Notes: generated by a model from the letters alone, not told the origin. DNA of 47,768 nucleotides from Nitrospirota bacterium (GCA_029261195.1 JAJDBU010000022.1:1-47768); one strand, 5' to 3'. Positions 16,933 through 26,408 are shown, counted from the stretch's first letter. A program made the numbers and translations.

Positions 16933-19482
16933 ATGCGTGTATTTGAGCTTGCCAAGAAGATTGGAACCACTTCAAAGGAACTGATGCTTGTCCTGAAAAA
17001 AATGGACATTCATGTCAGTAACCATATGGGTGCCTTAACCGAAGATGACGTTCATGCCGTCCTCAAAAAAGGAGGGCTGAAGCCAGCAAAAAAAAATCTT
17101 AAAAAAGGGAAGATTCTAAAAGTCGAGCCGAGTCCGCCTCCCACAAAAAAGAAGCGTTTTGTCCTGATTAAAAAGAAAGTTGCGACCGTTGTTAGTCCTC
17201 CTCCCGAAGAGGTGGTCGCTGAAACAGTAAGCGAAAGCGTCTCCTCGGAAAATGTGGCAGCACCGCTTGTTGCCCCGCCTCCTGAAGTCGTGCCTGAAAT
17301 CATTCCCGAATTCTCTACGCCGGTATCCCGTGAAGAAACGACTGCCGTGGCAGTTGCTTCTGCTGAGCCTGAAAGCCTCGGATCCCCTGTCTTACCCGAA
17401 AAAGAAACTGTAGCGGCGCAAGCGCCCGAAGGTAGCCCATCACTGAAAAGTGTTCCTGCAGAAAAGCCTGCGGGAACAGAGGCGGAGCAAAAAAAGGAAA
17501 AGAAAAAGGGAAAGATCGAAACTCCCGTCAAAGCCAAGGAAAAAGCGAAGCGCGGAAAACGGGGAGCGTGGGATCCCAAAACGGGTGCTGCTGGTGCGCC
17601 TGGAGGAACAGGTGACTCTAGAAAATGGCAGGATTTTAAGCCGATTCATCGTAAAGATGAACGCAAAGGCCGTCGTTCACGCGGAGGCCCCGTTGTTGAC
17701 GCTGCCGCGCCCCGAAGGAAGACCATTAAAATCCACGAAGGTTTGACGGTTAAAGAATTTTCGGAACTGATTGGAGAGAAGGTTTCGAGCATCATCGCCA
17801 AGTTGATGGAATTTGGAAAAATGTCGACGATGAATCAAAGGATTGATCTGGAAGAGGCTTCATTGATTGCGGAGTCTCTCGGCATCCAGGCGGAGCTTGT
17901 CGCAGCCAAAACGGAAGACGAACTACTGATGCAGGTCCTCCCTGACCTCCCTGAGTCGCTCAAAACCCGTGCTCCCGTCATTACGATTATGGGTCATGTC
18001 GATCATGGAAAGACCTCATTGCTCGACGCCATCCGTGCAACGAAAGTGACGGAAGGGGAGGCCGGTGGCATTACGCAGCACATCGGTGCGTACATGGTAG
18101 AGGCTTCCGGAAAACCGATGACCTTCCTGGATACCCCGGGACATGAGGCCTTTACCTCTATGAGGGCGAGAGGGGCTCAGGCGACCGATATTGTGATTCT
18201 TGTTGTGGCCGCTGATGACGGGGTGATGCCTCAAACTGTCGAGGCGATTAATCACGCGAAACAGGCAAAAGTGCCGATAATTGTTGCAATCAATAAAGTC
18301 GATTTGCCCGACGCGAATCCGGATCGGGTGAAACAGGCTGTCGCAGAATACGAGCTGATTCCCGAAGAGTGGGGCGGGGAAACCATCTTTGCAGAGGTTT
18401 CCGCCAAGGCAAAAACCGGTCTGGAGCACCTACTTGAAATGATCCTGTTGCAGTCAGAGGTCCTGGAGCTCAAGGCAAACCCTGATAAGGCCATGCTGGG
18501 CGTCATTATTGAGGCGAAAATCGAAAAAGGGCGTGGTCCGGTCGCGACGGTTCTGGTTCAAGAAGGTACCTTGAAGGTCGGAGATGCCTTTGTGACGGGC
18601 ACCCATTTTGGGAGAGTTCGCTCCTTGTTAAATGATATGGGGCAACGGGTCAAAACTGCAGGCCCTTCAATGCCTGTTGAGGTCATTGGAATTGGGGGCG
18701 TGCCTCTGGCGGGAGACACCTTTATTTCTGTTTCAGATGAACGCGCGGCGAAAGAAGTGGTCAGCCAACGTGTAGAACGTGAACGAAATGAAAAATTGAC
18801 CTCTGTGCGTCGCGTCACGCTGGATGATCTTTATCAGGGTATGCAGGATGGCACGGCCAAGGAACTCAAGGTGATTATCAAGGCCGATGTCCAGGGTTCT
18901 GCCGAAGCTCTGAAACAATCTCTTGAGAAGCTCTCGACCGATTCTGTCAGACTGGAAGTTATTCATGCCGGTGTTGGGGGCATTACAGAATCAGACATCC
19001 TGCTTGCTGCGGCGGCTGAGGCCTTTGTGGTTGGTTTTAATGTCCGCCCTGAAGCAAAGGGGAAAGCGCTTGCAGAAAAGGAACAAGTCAATATTCGCCT
19101 CTATTCCATTATTTATGAAGTGATTGCAGAGATCAGGGATTCAATGGAAGGCTTGTTGGATCCGATCTTGACAGAACGCATCTTAGGACGGGTCGAAGTT
19201 CGCCAGACATTTTCTGTTCCGAAGTTGGGGACGATTGCAGGCGGTTATGTGAAAGAAGGCATCGCCTCGAAAACGGCCGCCGGTGTCCGGGTCTTTAGAA
19301 ACGATGCTGTTGTTTTTGACGGAAAACTGGCCTCTCTACGTCGATTTAAGGATGATGTGAAAGAGGTGCAGACGGGTTATGAGTGCGGCCTTGGTGTAGA
19401 AGGCTTTAAAGATATTCAGGTTGGTGACATCTTTGAACTTTACCTCTTCGATAAAATCCCTGCGAAACTTGAATCTGCGTAA
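16933..19482 (+). CDS. infB: Translation initiation factor IF-2
   Basis: IF-2 is the GTPase that places initiator tRNA on the 30S subunit and promotes 50S joining. The protein has 849 residues. An N-terminal IF2_N fold (about 1-50) is followed by a long low-complexity linker rich in Lys, Pro, Glu and Ala (about 55-260), then a second IF2_N unit (about 260-330). The G domain has GHVDHGKT (354-361), DTPGHEAF and NKVD, and domains II-IV follow. It sits 61 bp after nusA and 34 bp before the DUF503 gene in the classic nusA-infB-rbfA-truB operon. Confidence 0.97.
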   Translation: MRVFELAKKIGTTSKELMLVLKKMDIHVSNHMGALTEDDVHAVLKKGGLKPAKKNLKKGKILKVEPSPPPTKKKRFVLIKKKVATVVSPPPEEVVAETVSESVSSENVAAPLVAPPPEVVPEIIPEFSTPVSREETTAVAVASAEPESLGSPVLPEKETVAAQAPEGSPSLKSVPAEKPAGTEAEQKKEKKKGKIETPVKAKEKAKRGKRGAWDPKTGAAGAPGGTGDSRKWQDFKPIHRKDERKGRRSRGGPVVDAAAPRRKTIKIHEGLTVKEFSELIGEKVSSIIAKLMEFGKMSTMNQRIDLEEASLIAESLGIQAELVAAKTEDELLMQVLPDLPESLKTRAPVITIMGHVDHGKTSLLDAIRATKVTEGEAGGITQHIGAYMVEASGKPMTFLDTPGHEAFTSMRARGAQATDIVILVVAADDGVMPQTVEAINHAKQAKVPIIVAINKVDLPDANPDRVKQAVAEYELIPEEWGGETIFAEVSAKAKTGLEHLLEMILLQSEVLELKANPDKAMLGVIIEAKIEKGRGPVATVLVQEGTLKVGDAFVTGTHFGRVRSLLNDMGQRVKTAGPSMPVEVIGIGGVPLAGDTFISVSDERAAKEVVSQRVERERNEKLTSVRRVTLDDLYQGMQDGTAKELKVIIKADVQGSAEALKQSLEKLSTDSVRLEVIHAGVGGITESDILLAAAAEAFVVGFNVRPEAKGKALAEKEQVNIRLYSIIYEVIAEIRDSMEGLLDPILTERILGRVEVRQTFSVPKLGTIAGGYVKEGIASKTAAGVRVFRNDAVVFDGKLASLRRFKDDVKEVQTGYECGLGVEGFKDIQVGDIFELYLFDKIPAKLESA

Positions 19483-19516
19483 GACCTTTTGCTCCCTTTA
19501 AGGTGTGTAAACCGCG

Positions 19517-19807
19517 ATGAAAGGAATGACCGTCGGTGTCTGTGTGATTGAACTCTATCTGCCTCGTCGTCACTCATTAAAAGACAAACGTCGCATCCTG
19601 CAAAGCATTAAGGCGAAGATCAAGAATAAATTTAATGTCGCGGTTGCGGAAATCGGTGATCAGGATTTATGGCAAAAGGCGGTCATCGGGGTGACGAGCC
19701 TTTCAAATGACAGTCGTAAGGTGAACGAGGTACTCGACAAGGTGGTCGGTCTGGTTGCCGGAACGCCTGAAGCCGAGATTGTCCATCACGAGTTGGAGCT
19801 GATTTAA
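19517..19807 (+). CDS. DUF503 (YlxP-like) family protein
   Basis: This 96-residue protein matches the DUF503/YlxP family: an opening VGVCVIELYLPRRHSLKDKR, then IKAKIKNKFNVAVAEIGDQDLWQ. It is commonly encoded between infB and rbfA, as here, and is thought to assist ribosome or translation functions; its exact activity is unsettled. Its TAA stop overlaps the rbfA ATG (TAATG), so translation is likely coupled. Confidence 0.88.
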   Translation: MKGMTVGVCVIELYLPRRHSLKDKRRILQSIKAKIKNKFNVAVAEIGDQDLWQKAVIGVTSLSNDSRKVNEVLDKVVGLVAGTPEAEIVHHELELI

Positions 19808-20193
19808 TGTTACCGGGGTCGCGAGCAAGTCGTGTTGCCGATGAAATCAGGAAGGAGATTACGGATGTGCTTTCAAAAAAGGCGCGTGATCCTCGAATCG
19901 GTTTTATCACCATCACAGAAGTCAAAGTGACGGATGACCTGCATCATGCCAGGATCTATGTGAGTCTGCAGGAAAACCAGGATGCGAAGAAGACCTTCGC
20001 TGCTTTGAAAAAAGCGAGTGGTTTTTTTCGCGGCGCTTTGGCCCGGAATCTACCGCTTCGACGGGTTCCGGATGTCGCATTTTTCCCGGATCAGGCTGTA
20101 AAACGTCAGAGCCGTATTCTCGACCTTCTGGATGAAATCCGCCTTGATGCGGAGAGGCCTGATCGGAAAAGCGAAATAGAAGGCACAGGGTAA
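19807..20193 (+). CDS. rbfA: Ribosome-binding factor A
   Basis: This is a 128-residue 30S maturation factor with a KH-like fold. The family pattern is visible in SRASRVADEIRKEITDVLSK, the DPRIGFITITEVKVTDDLHHARIYVS core and LRRVPDVAFFPD near the end. It follows DUF503 with a 1-bp overlap and precedes truB, the standard order. Confidence 0.93.
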   Translation: MLPGSRASRVADEIRKEITDVLSKKARDPRIGFITITEVKVTDDLHHARIYVSLQENQDAKKTFAALKKASGFFRGALARNLPLRRVPDVAFFPDQAVKRQSRILDLLDEIRLDAERPDRKSEIEGTG

Positions 20194-20231
20194 CATCGAG
20201 AGCAATAGGCAGCATGCAAGATAGGAATATA

Positions 20232-21251
20232 ATGAAAGAAAGTCTGCTCGAAGCAAAAGAAAAACAAGTTCAGAACCCCCTGGATGGCGGATTTCTCAAT
20301 ATCGACAAACCGGCGGGCTGGACCTCCCATGATGTTGTGGCGAAGATCCGTCGGCTGCTACAAATCAAGCGGGTGGGTCACTTGGGCACCCTTGATCCGG
20401 CAGCAACGGGTGTGCTCCCGATCTGTTTCGGCAAGGGGACGAAACTGGCCTCCTTCGTCAGCGACGCGGACAAGTCTTATGATGCCGTACTCCGATTAGG
20501 TGAAGAAACCGATACCCAGGATGCGAGCGGGGTAGTCACGCAGTCACTGCCGATTCCTGAATCCCTGCACTCAGAAGAGAGTCTTGCTTCTATCAAAGAA
20601 GTCATGGCCGAATTTGTCGGCCCCTACCTCCAGACGCCTCCGATGTATTCTGCCATCAAGATTAAGGGCGTAAGGCTTTATAAAACGGCGCGCGAGGGAA
20701 AGGTTGTGGAAAGGCCGGCCCGGCAAGTCAGTATCCGATCTATTGTTTTTCAGGAAAAACATGGCAATGATATTGCTTTTCAGGTGAGCTGTTCCAAAGG
20801 GACATACATCCGAACCTTATGCGCCGATATCGGGGCAAAACTGGGTGTGGGTGCCCATCTTTTGTCACTCCGGCGTACCCGCACAGGAAATTTTGATATT
20901 GAGAATGCCGTCGATCTTGAGGCCTTTGCTGAATATTGTCTTAACGGGGATTGGCAGAAAGTCGCCTATCCGCTGGACACCCCTTTACAAGGTGTTCCCG
21001 CACTTTGGCTCAGAGAAAGCGCTGTGCCCAAATTGTTGAATGGTGTTCAGATTGGAGTCGATGGCCTGTCGAAATGGGATGCGTTTAAGGCGGGGGGAGA
21101 TCTTCGCTTTCTGGACTACGAAGGTCGGCTACTTGGTGTTGGGCTTGCGCTTAAAGATTTTTCTGCCCAAAAAAGTTCAGTGGCCCCGACAACACGCCGA
21201 GGCCCTACAGAGGCGGTTTTTAAAATCAAAACCGTATTATGCGCGAAGTAG
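20232..21251 (+). CDS. truB: tRNA pseudouridine-55 synthase TruB
   Basis: TruB converts U55 in the T-loop of tRNAs to pseudouridine. The start of the fold (FLNIDKPAGWTSHDVV) and the catalytic motif GHLGTLDPAATGVLP, with the nucleophilic Asp at residue 55, are present. The motif YSAIKIKGVRLYKTAREG and a C-terminal PUA-like region follow. Two ATGs are possible, 20214 and 20232. I prefer 20232 because ATAGGA lies at a good distance before it, giving 339 residues; the longer form adds six. rpsO follows after 56 bp. Confidence 0.93.
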   Translation: MKESLLEAKEKQVQNPLDGGFLNIDKPAGWTSHDVVAKIRRLLQIKRVGHLGTLDPAATGVLPICFGKGTKLASFVSDADKSYDAVLRLGEETDTQDASGVVTQSLPIPESLHSEESLASIKEVMAEFVGPYLQTPPMYSAIKIKGVRLYKTAREGKVVERPARQVSIRSIVFQEKHGNDIAFQVSCSKGTYIRTLCADIGAKLGVGAHLLSLRRTRTGNFDIENAVDLEAFAEYCLNGDWQKVAYPLDTPLQGVPALWLRESAVPKLLNGVQIGVDGLSKWDAFKAGGDLRFLDYEGRLLGVGLALKDFSAQKSSVAPTTRRGPTEAVFKIKTVLCAK

Positions 21252-21307
21252 TCATACTGATTTAAACTGTTTGTATTTAAACATAGAAAGAATGGAGGAA
21301 GTATCAG

Positions 21308-21577
21308 ATGTCATTACTTAAAGAAGTCAAACAGAACATCATCAAAGAAAATGCCGTTCATGAAGGGGATACGGGCTCACCTGAGGTTCAGATTGCCCTA
21401 CTAACGAATCGAATCACGGGACTGATGCCCCATTTTAATGAACACAAAAAGGATCATCATTCCCGAAGAGGTTTGATTCACATGGTGGGTCGGCGTCGAA
21501 AACTTCTGGACTACCTCAAAAAAATCGAGATCAGCCGTTACCAGGCGATCATCACAAAACTGGGCATCAGAAAGTAG
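21308..21577 (+). CDS. rpsO: 30S ribosomal protein S15
   Basis: This 89-residue S15 carries the conserved stretches [30 protein letters not shown] and a C-terminal [11 protein letters not shown]. It binds 16S rRNA early in assembly of the platform. GGAGG lies before the ATG. The gene lies upstream of pnp, and the intergenic RNA can form a strong structure that may both end rpsO transcripts and control pnp. Confidence 0.97.
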   Translation: MSLLKEVKQNIIKENAVHEGDTGSPEVQIALLTNRITGLMPHFNEHKKDHHSRRGLIHMVGRRRKLLDYLKKIEISRYQAIITKLGIRK

Positions 21578-21591
21578 ATCCCGCGGTCGGC

Positions 21592-21669
21592 GGCACAGAA
21601 AAACAATGGTAAGTCCGGGAAGGTTTCGACACTTCTGCTTTCCCGGGTTTTTGATTGTCGTTCTGTGCC
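21592..21669 (+). promoter_or_regulatory. Nested stem-loop leader between rpsO and pnp
   Basis: An outer stem pairs GGCACAGAA (21592-21600) with TTCTGTGCC (21661-21669), continued across a 2x2 internal loop by ACAAT/ATTGT. Inside it, CCGGGAA (21615-21621) pairs with TTCCCGG (21640-21646), followed by a run of T (21648-21652). The inner hairpin looks like an intrinsic terminator for rpsO. The whole resembles in position the E. coli pnp leader that RNase III cuts for PNPase autoregulation. That role is inferred. Confidence 0.55.
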
Positions 21670-21736
21670 TTCCCTGCCTTGCGGTTCCGCATTCTCTTGT
21701 CCTGGCTCATCAATACAGATAAAGGAGACTACAAAT

Positions 21737-23821
21737 ATGATCCATCGCGTTGAAGCAAAAGTCGGTTCACAGAACTTGATATTAGAAACAGGCCGTGCGG
21801 CCCGTCAGGCAGACGGTGCCGTCATGGTGACCTATGGGGAAAGTGTGGTGCTTGTCACGGCCTGCTCCTCAACCAGGGAAAAGGATGTCGACTTTCTTCC
21901 CCTGACAGTTGATTATCAGGAGAAAAGCTATGCCGCAGGCAAGATTCCCGGAGGGTTTTTTAAGCGGGAAGGTCGTCTTGGCGAAAAGGAAATTTTGACC
22001 TGTCGTTTAATTGACCGTCCCCTTAGACCGCTTTTCCCGGATAATTGGCATTTTGAAACCCAGATCATCGCCTCGGTTTTATCCTGTGATCAGGGTGGCA
22101 GCACCGACATTATGGCCATTTCCGGTTCTTCTGCGGCCTTGACGATTTCCGATATTCCCTTTCAAGGGCCGATTGGCGCGGTACGCGTCGGTCGCATTGA
22201 GGGTGAACTGCTGATTAATCCCAACCTTGCCGAACTTGAAAAAAGCGACATGGACATTGTTGTTGTCGGAAGTGCCGATGCGGTCATGATGATTGAGAGC
22301 GGTTCGAAGGAACTTTCGGAAGCCGTGGTGCTGGGAGCGATTCAGTTTGGTCATGAGGCCTTGCAGACCGTGATCAATCTCCAAAAAGAACTGCAGGAAA
22401 AAGTCGGTCGGGCCAAGCGAGCTGTTCCGGTAGTCGATCGTGACGAAGCCTTATTTGAAGAAGTGAAAGAAGCGCTTCAGGGAGCGATTAGCGAAGCAGT
22501 GACCATCCCGAATAAAGCTGAGCGTCAGACTAAGCTCGACGAGATCCTGAAAAAGCGGATTGATGAGATAGACCCCGAAGAGAGTGGAAAAATCAAAGCG
22601 ACAAAAACCTTTTTTCACGAATTAGAAAAGAAGGCTGTCCGCCAGATGGTGATTACAAAGGGCATTCGGGCCGATGGCAGAGGCCTCGCCGATATCCGTC
22701 AGATCACCTGTGAAGTCGGTGTTCTGCCTCGGACGCATGGCTCGGCTCTGTTTACCCGTGGCGAAACGCAGGCCCTGGCGGTGCTCACCCTTGGCACCTC
22801 AGATGACCAGCAAAGGATTGATAGCTTGGACGGGGAATATAAAAAGTCCTTTATGCTGCATTACAATTTTCCGCCGTTCTCCGTCGGAGAAACCCGACCT
22901 ATGCGCGGTCCGGGTCGGCGGGAAATCGGTCATGGCGCATTGGCAGAGCGGGCGCTCAGGCCAGTGCTTCCGAGTGATGATGACTTTCCCTATACCCTTC
23001 GCCTTGTTTCAGATGTTCTAGAATCCAACGGTTCCTCGTCAATGGCGACGGTCTGCGGCGGGACGCTGGCCATGATGGACGCGGGTGTGCCGATTAAAAA
23101 GCCGGTTGCCGGTATTGCAATGGGCCTGATCAAAGAAGGAGACGAGACCGCAATTCTCTCCGATATTCTTGGCCTGGAAGATCATCTCGGCGATATGGAC
23201 TTTAAAGTCACCGGAACGGCTGAGGGCATTACCGCGCTTCAGATGGATATTAAAATCGGTGGCATTTCAACGGAAGTGATGGAGCGTGCCCTTGAGCAGG
23301 CGAGACAGGGACGCCTTCACATATTAGAAAAAATGTTCTCTGCCCTGCCCGAAGCGCGGAGCGATCTTTCGACCTATGCCCCCAGAATCATTACCTTGAA
23401 GGTGAAGCCGGACAAGGTACGTGAAGTGATCGGAGCGGGAGGTAAGGTCATCCGCGGGATTATCGAAAAAACTGGCGTCAAGATCGACATTGACGATTCA
23501 GGCACCGTCCACATCGCATCGTCAGATGAAGCGGCCTCAAAAGAAGCCGTCGAAATGGTCAAGATGATTGTGGAGGATGTTGAAGTCGGTCGGGTCTACG
23601 TCGGAAAAGTGGTTCGGATCATGGATTTTGGCGCCTTCGTAGAACTGAAAAAGGGGACTGACGGCCTGGTGCATATCTCCCAGTTGGCCCATCACCGCGT
23701 CAAAGATGTTAGAGACGAGGTGAAGGAGGGCGATGAAATATCCGTCAAGGTCCTCGAAGTGGATCGACAGGGAAAAATCCGCCTTTCCCGTAAAGAGACC
23801 CTTCCGAAACCCACAGAATAA
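21737..23821 (+). CDS. pnp: Polyribonucleotide nucleotidyltransferase (PNPase)
   Basis: This phosphorolytic 3'-5' exoribonuclease is central to mRNA decay. Two RNase PH-like domains with an intervening helical domain are followed by a KH domain ([17 protein letters not shown]) and a C-terminal S1 domain ([20 protein letters not shown]). The active-site region LQMDIKIGG is visible. The frame is open from 21665, inside the nested stem-loop. The ATG at 21737 has AAAGGAG upstream and starts at [10 protein letters not shown] as the family does, giving 694 residues. It is the last gene of the translation operon before the toxin-antitoxin pair. Confidence 0.96.
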   Translation: MIHRVEAKVGSQNLILETGRAARQADGAVMVTYGESVVLVTACSSTREKDVDFLPLTVDYQEKSYAAGKIPGGFFKREGRLGEKEILTCRLIDRPLRPLFPDNWHFETQIIASVLSCDQGGSTDIMAISGSSAALTISDIPFQGPIGAVRVGRIEGELLINPNLAELEKSDMDIVVVGSADAVMMIESGSKELSEAVVLGAIQFGHEALQTVINLQKELQEKVGRAKRAVPVVDRDEALFEEVKEALQGAISEAVTIPNKAERQTKLDEILKKRIDEIDPEESGKIKATKTFFHELEKKAVRQMVITKGIRADGRGLADIRQITCEVGVLPRTHGSALFTRGETQALAVLTLGTSDDQQRIDSLDGEYKKSFMLHYNFPPFSVGETRPMRGPGRREIGHGALAERALRPVLPSDDDFPYTLRLVSDVLESNGSSSMATVCGGTLAMMDAGVPIKKPVAGIAMGLIKEGDETAILSDILGLEDHLGDMDFKVTGTAEGITALQMDIKIGGISTEVMERALEQARQGRLHILEKMFSALPEARSDLSTYAPRIITLKVKPDKVREVIGAGGKVIRGIIEKTGVKIDIDDSGTVHIASSDEAASKEAVEMVKMIVEDVEVGRVYVGKVVRIMDFGAFVELKKGTDGLVHISQLAHHRVKDVRDEVKEGDEISVKVLEVDRQGKIRLSRKETLPKPTE

Positions 23822-23896
23822 TAAATAGCCATGCGGTTTGACCGCTGATAATAGGGTGGTTTAATACGCTGCTTGCTTTTGAAGGATATTTAAAGG

Positions 23897-24145
23897 GTGC
23901 TGTACAAAATAGCGTTTAAACCTCAATCTTTAAAGGATGGAAAGAAAATACCCAAAAAAGAGCTTGAACGCATTTTTGAGAAGATTGAAGCACTCAAAGA
24001 AAATATGTCTGGTGATGTTAAGCATCTGACAGATACAGAACCCGAATATAGATTGCGAATTGGTGATTATAGGGTTTTGTTTGAAGTCGAAGAAGCGGGT
24101 ATTGTCGTTTACCGGATTAGACATAGAAAAGATATTTACAGATAA
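23897..24145 (+). CDS. ParE/RelE-type toxin-like protein
   Basis: This 82-residue protein has the pattern of the ParE/RelE toxin fold: YKIAFKPQSLKDGKKIPKKE at the start, a central helix, then EYRLRIGDYRVLFEVEEAG and a C-terminal VYRIRHRKDIYR. The family includes mRNA-cleaving RelE and gyrase-targeting ParE; which applies here cannot be read from sequence. The start is GTG with AAAGG just upstream. The likely antitoxin follows 16 bp later, so toxin comes first, the less common order. Confidence 0.8.
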   Translation: MLYKIAFKPQSLKDGKKIPKKELERIFEKIEALKENMSGDVKHLTDTEPEYRLRIGDYRVLFEVEEAGIVVYRIRHRKDIYR

Positions 24146-24161
24146 ATAAGGAGATAATAAT

Positions 24162-24359
24162 ATGTTTGCCTTGCATCCCAATATTTTAGAGCAGGATGGA
24201 AAAAAGCAGTTTGCTGTTATTCCCTATAAGGAGTTTTTGAAAATGCAGGAAGCGCTTGGTGATTACGAAGATTTGAAAGATTTACGCCAGGCAAAAGAAA
24301 CAGAAAAAAGTGCTCCTACAGTGAGCATGGAAGAAGCAAAAAAGGAGTTCGGAATATGA
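24162..24359 (+). CDS. Antitoxin-like small protein
   Basis: This 65-residue acidic, helical protein directly follows the ParE/RelE-like gene, with a strong AAGGAG before its ATG. Its start (FALHPNILEQDGKKQFAVIP, then YKEFLKMQE) and the acidic middle resemble the DNA-binding/neutralising antitoxins of RelB or Phd-like type that pair with RelE toxins. The assignment rests on size, composition and position. The pair lies between pnp and the M16 peptidase gene, which are often direct neighbours. Confidence 0.65.
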   Translation: MFALHPNILEQDGKKQFAVIPYKEFLKMQEALGDYEDLKDLRQAKETEKSAPTVSMEEAKKEFGI

Positions 24360-24452
24360 GCACACAAGGCATTCCAGTTGATCCAAAAAAACGCTGTCGC
24401 TGAAATTAAATCGACCCACTTCATCTTTCTTCCCATTTAATCAGGAAACTGC

Positions 24453-25709
24453 ATGATTCATAAACATCTCTTGGATAACGGCATCCGTGTCCTGGCCGAA
24501 AGAATTCCTTCCGTCAAGTCGGTGGCAATCGGTTTGTGGGTCAACATCGGTTCCCGAGATGAAAAGCCAACTGAACACGGCATGTCCCATTTTCTGGAGC
24601 ACATGTTTTTTAAAGGGACTAAGCGACGCTCGGCGAAGGAGATTGCCCTTGAGATCGACAGCATTGGCGGAGAGATGAACGCCTTTACCTCCCGGGAGAT
24701 GACCACTTTTTATGTGAAAGTCCTTGATGAGCATCTACCGGAGGCGATTGATATCTTGTCGGATAATTTCCTGTATTCACAATTTGATCCCGAAGAGATC
24801 GAAAAAGAACAGCAGGTCGTTCTCGAAGAAATCAAGATGGTGGAAGATGACCCCGAAGACCTTGTGCATGAGCTTCACCTCAAAGACATGTGGAAGGGCA
24901 ATGCTCTGGCAAGGCCGATACTCGGAACGCCGGAGTCTGTCTCAAGTTTCACCCAGCGAAAGATACTTAAATTCATTGCGCGAACCTATGATCCACATAA
25001 AATGGTCATTTCAGTGGCAGGCCGCTTTGATCAGGATCCATTGATGAAACGCCTGCAGGACACTTTCGGGCAATATTCAGCCTATGAATGCGATATCAAA
25101 GCAAGGCGGCCCGCAAAGATAAAATCCTCTGTTCTGATCAAAGAAAAAGACTTTGAGCAGGTTCATCTCTGTATCGGCTCGGGAGGTTTGGCTCAAGCAG
25201 ACCCGGATCGCTATGTACTCTACCTTCTCAGCACAATCCTGGGTGGCGGAATGAGTTCACGTCTTTTTCAGGAGGTTCGTGAGAATCGCGGCTGGGCCTA
25301 CTCGATTTATTCCTCACCCTCTTCTTATCAAAATGAAGGGCTATTTACGGTTTATGCGGGCACGAGCCCTCAGAATGCACCCAAGGTTGTTGATGTTATT
25401 CTGGAAGAACTTAAAGGTATCAAAGACCTTGCGGTCGATCATGCCGAGCTGAGCCGGGCAAAGAACCATATCAAGGGCAGCATGATTCTGGGCATGGAGT
25501 CGACCTCGAATCGTATGAGTCGGCTTGCAAAAGAAGAGCTTTACTTCGGTCGAAACTTTTCAATGCGAGAGGTCACTCAAGAGATCAACCGGGTGACCTC
25601 AAAACAAATTCAGACGCTTGCCAACAAACTTTTCACGCCAAAGACGCTCACCTTAACAGCGCTTGGTCGGATCGAGGCAGGAGCCTTCCCCAATAAGTTG
25701 ACAGTATAG
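24453..25709 (+). CDS. M16-family zinc peptidase (processing-peptidase-like)
   Basis: This 418-residue protein is an insulinase/pitrilysin (M16B) peptidase. The inverted zinc motif HFLEH (His46, Glu49, His50) is present, with a downstream acidic ligand probably Glu126 in VLEEIKMVEDDPED. The C-terminal M16 domain contains GGGMSSRLFQEVRENRGWAYS, a family signature. It is often encoded next to pnp, as here, and probably degrades peptides in the cytoplasm; no signal peptide is seen. A diverged second copy of its last 58 codons lies at 26409-26585, so the 3' end of this locus has been rearranged. Confidence 0.92.
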   Translation: MIHKHLLDNGIRVLAERIPSVKSVAIGLWVNIGSRDEKPTEHGMSHFLEHMFFKGTKRRSAKEIALEIDSIGGEMNAFTSREMTTFYVKVLDEHLPEAIDILSDNFLYSQFDPEEIEKEQQVVLEEIKMVEDDPEDLVHELHLKDMWKGNALARPILGTPESVSSFTQRKILKFIARTYDPHKMVISVAGRFDQDPLMKRLQDTFGQYSAYECDIKARRPAKIKSSVLIKEKDFEQVHLCIGSGGLAQADPDRYVLYLLSTILGGGMSSRLFQEVRENRGWAYSIYSSPSSYQNEGLFTVYAGTSPQNAPKVVDVILEELKGIKDLAVDHAELSRAKNHIKGSMILGMESTSNRMSRLAKEELYFGRNFSMREVTQEINRVTSKQIQTLANKLFTPKTLTLTALGRIEAGAFPNKLTV

Positions 25710-25739
25710 TATTATGCAAAAAAACACGGGGGAACAAAC

Positions 25740-25988
25740 ATGCCTGAAATAGCAAGATTTTATGGGATCGTCATAAAACTATTTTTCGGCGATCATCCTC
25801 CACCACATTTTCACGCAGTGTATGGTGAATATGTTGGTCTTTTCAATATCGATACCCTCGAAATGATCGAAGGCGACCTACCAAATAGAGCTAAAAAGCT
25901 GGTGATCGAATGGGCGAATACCAATAAAAATGAGATGAAAAACATGTGGAATCGTCAGGAATTTCACAAGTTGCCACCGCTGGAGTAA
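25740..25988 (+). CDS. DUF4160 family protein
   Basis: This 82-residue protein has the hallmark DUF4160 pattern: IARFYGIVIKLFFGDHPPPH followed by FHAVYGEY, and a C-terminal VIEWANTNKNEM with ELM-like helix residues. The His-rich HPPPHFHA stretch is the family signature. Its biochemical role is unknown. It is usually encoded directly upstream of a DUF2442 gene, as here (3 bp gap). Such pairs are often found in variable regions and behave in position like toxin-antitoxin modules, which is not proven. GGGGGAACA lies before the ATG. Confidence 0.85.
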   Translation: MPEIARFYGIVIKLFFGDHPPPHFHAVYGEYVGLFNIDTLEMIEGDLPNRAKKLVIEWANTNKNEMKNMWNRQEFHKLPPLE

Positions 25989-25991
25989 GAA

Positions 25992-26240
25992 ATGAAGCAT
26001 CCAAAGGTACAGTCAGCAATCGCAATGAATGACCACATCTTGGTGATTGAGTTTGATAATAAACAAAAGAAGAAATATGACATCACGCCATTGCTCGGAA
26101 AAGAGATGTTTTCTCCGTTAAAAAATCCTGCCTTGTTTAAGGCCTTGAAGGTAGAGCAAGGAGGCTATGCTGTTGTCTGGAATAATAGTATCGACATCAG
26201 TGAGTATGAGTTATGGCGCCATGGACAAGTCTTGTCGTAA
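25992..26240 (+). CDS. DUF2442 family protein
   Basis: This 82-residue protein fits DUF2442: a short beta-rich start (ILVIEFDNKQKKKYDITPLL), then FSPLKNPALFKALKVEQGGYAVVW, and the family-like end NSIDISEYELWRHGQ. Function is unknown. It is coupled to the DUF4160 gene. The pair sits between the intact M16 gene and a displaced fragment of an M16 gene end, which suggests that it arrived as a mobile cargo module. Confidence 0.85.
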   Translation: MKHPKVQSAIAMNDHILVIEFDNKQKKKYDITPLLGKEMFSPLKNPALFKALKVEQGGYAVVWNNSIDISEYELWRHGQVLS

Positions 26241-26245
26241 GGGCC

Positions 26246-26264
26246 TTCTCCCTCGCAGGGAGAA
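26246..26264 (+). terminator. Hairpin after the DUF2442 gene
   Basis: TTCTCCCT (26246-26253) pairs perfectly with AGGGAGAA (26257-26264) around a three-base loop, six bases after the DUF2442 stop. A T-rich stretch follows at a few bases' distance. It may terminate the DUF4160-DUF2442 transcript, though the T-tract is weak. Confidence 0.4.
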
Positions 26265-26325
26265 TCCATTTCTCTTTTATATGACTGCGGTCGTCAGCGC
26301 AGATTGCCGCGTCCTTACCTTGTCT

Positions 26326-26407
26326 GTTCCAGCGCTAGGTTCTACCTCCCTGAAATCCCCAAAAACATCCCGTTTTAATTCCGGAAATCCTGAAAATGTG
26401 TCTACTC
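26326..26407. repeat. Dispersed repeat, copy A
   Basis: This 82-bp stretch, from GTTCC to TGTGTCTACTC, aligns with 29244-29326 with one single-base gap. The last 31 bases match at 25 positions. It ends one base before the M16 gene fragment at 26409, so the repeat edge coincides with a rearrangement junction. I do not know the family; it resembles a small non-coding mobile or MITE-like element. Confidence 0.45.
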
Positions 26408-26408
26408 A

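Noticed and set aside
17052-17579. A 175-residue minus-strand frame over the infB linker
   Set aside because: It is a shadow of the low-complexity IF-2 linker, which suppresses stop codons in the antisense frame.
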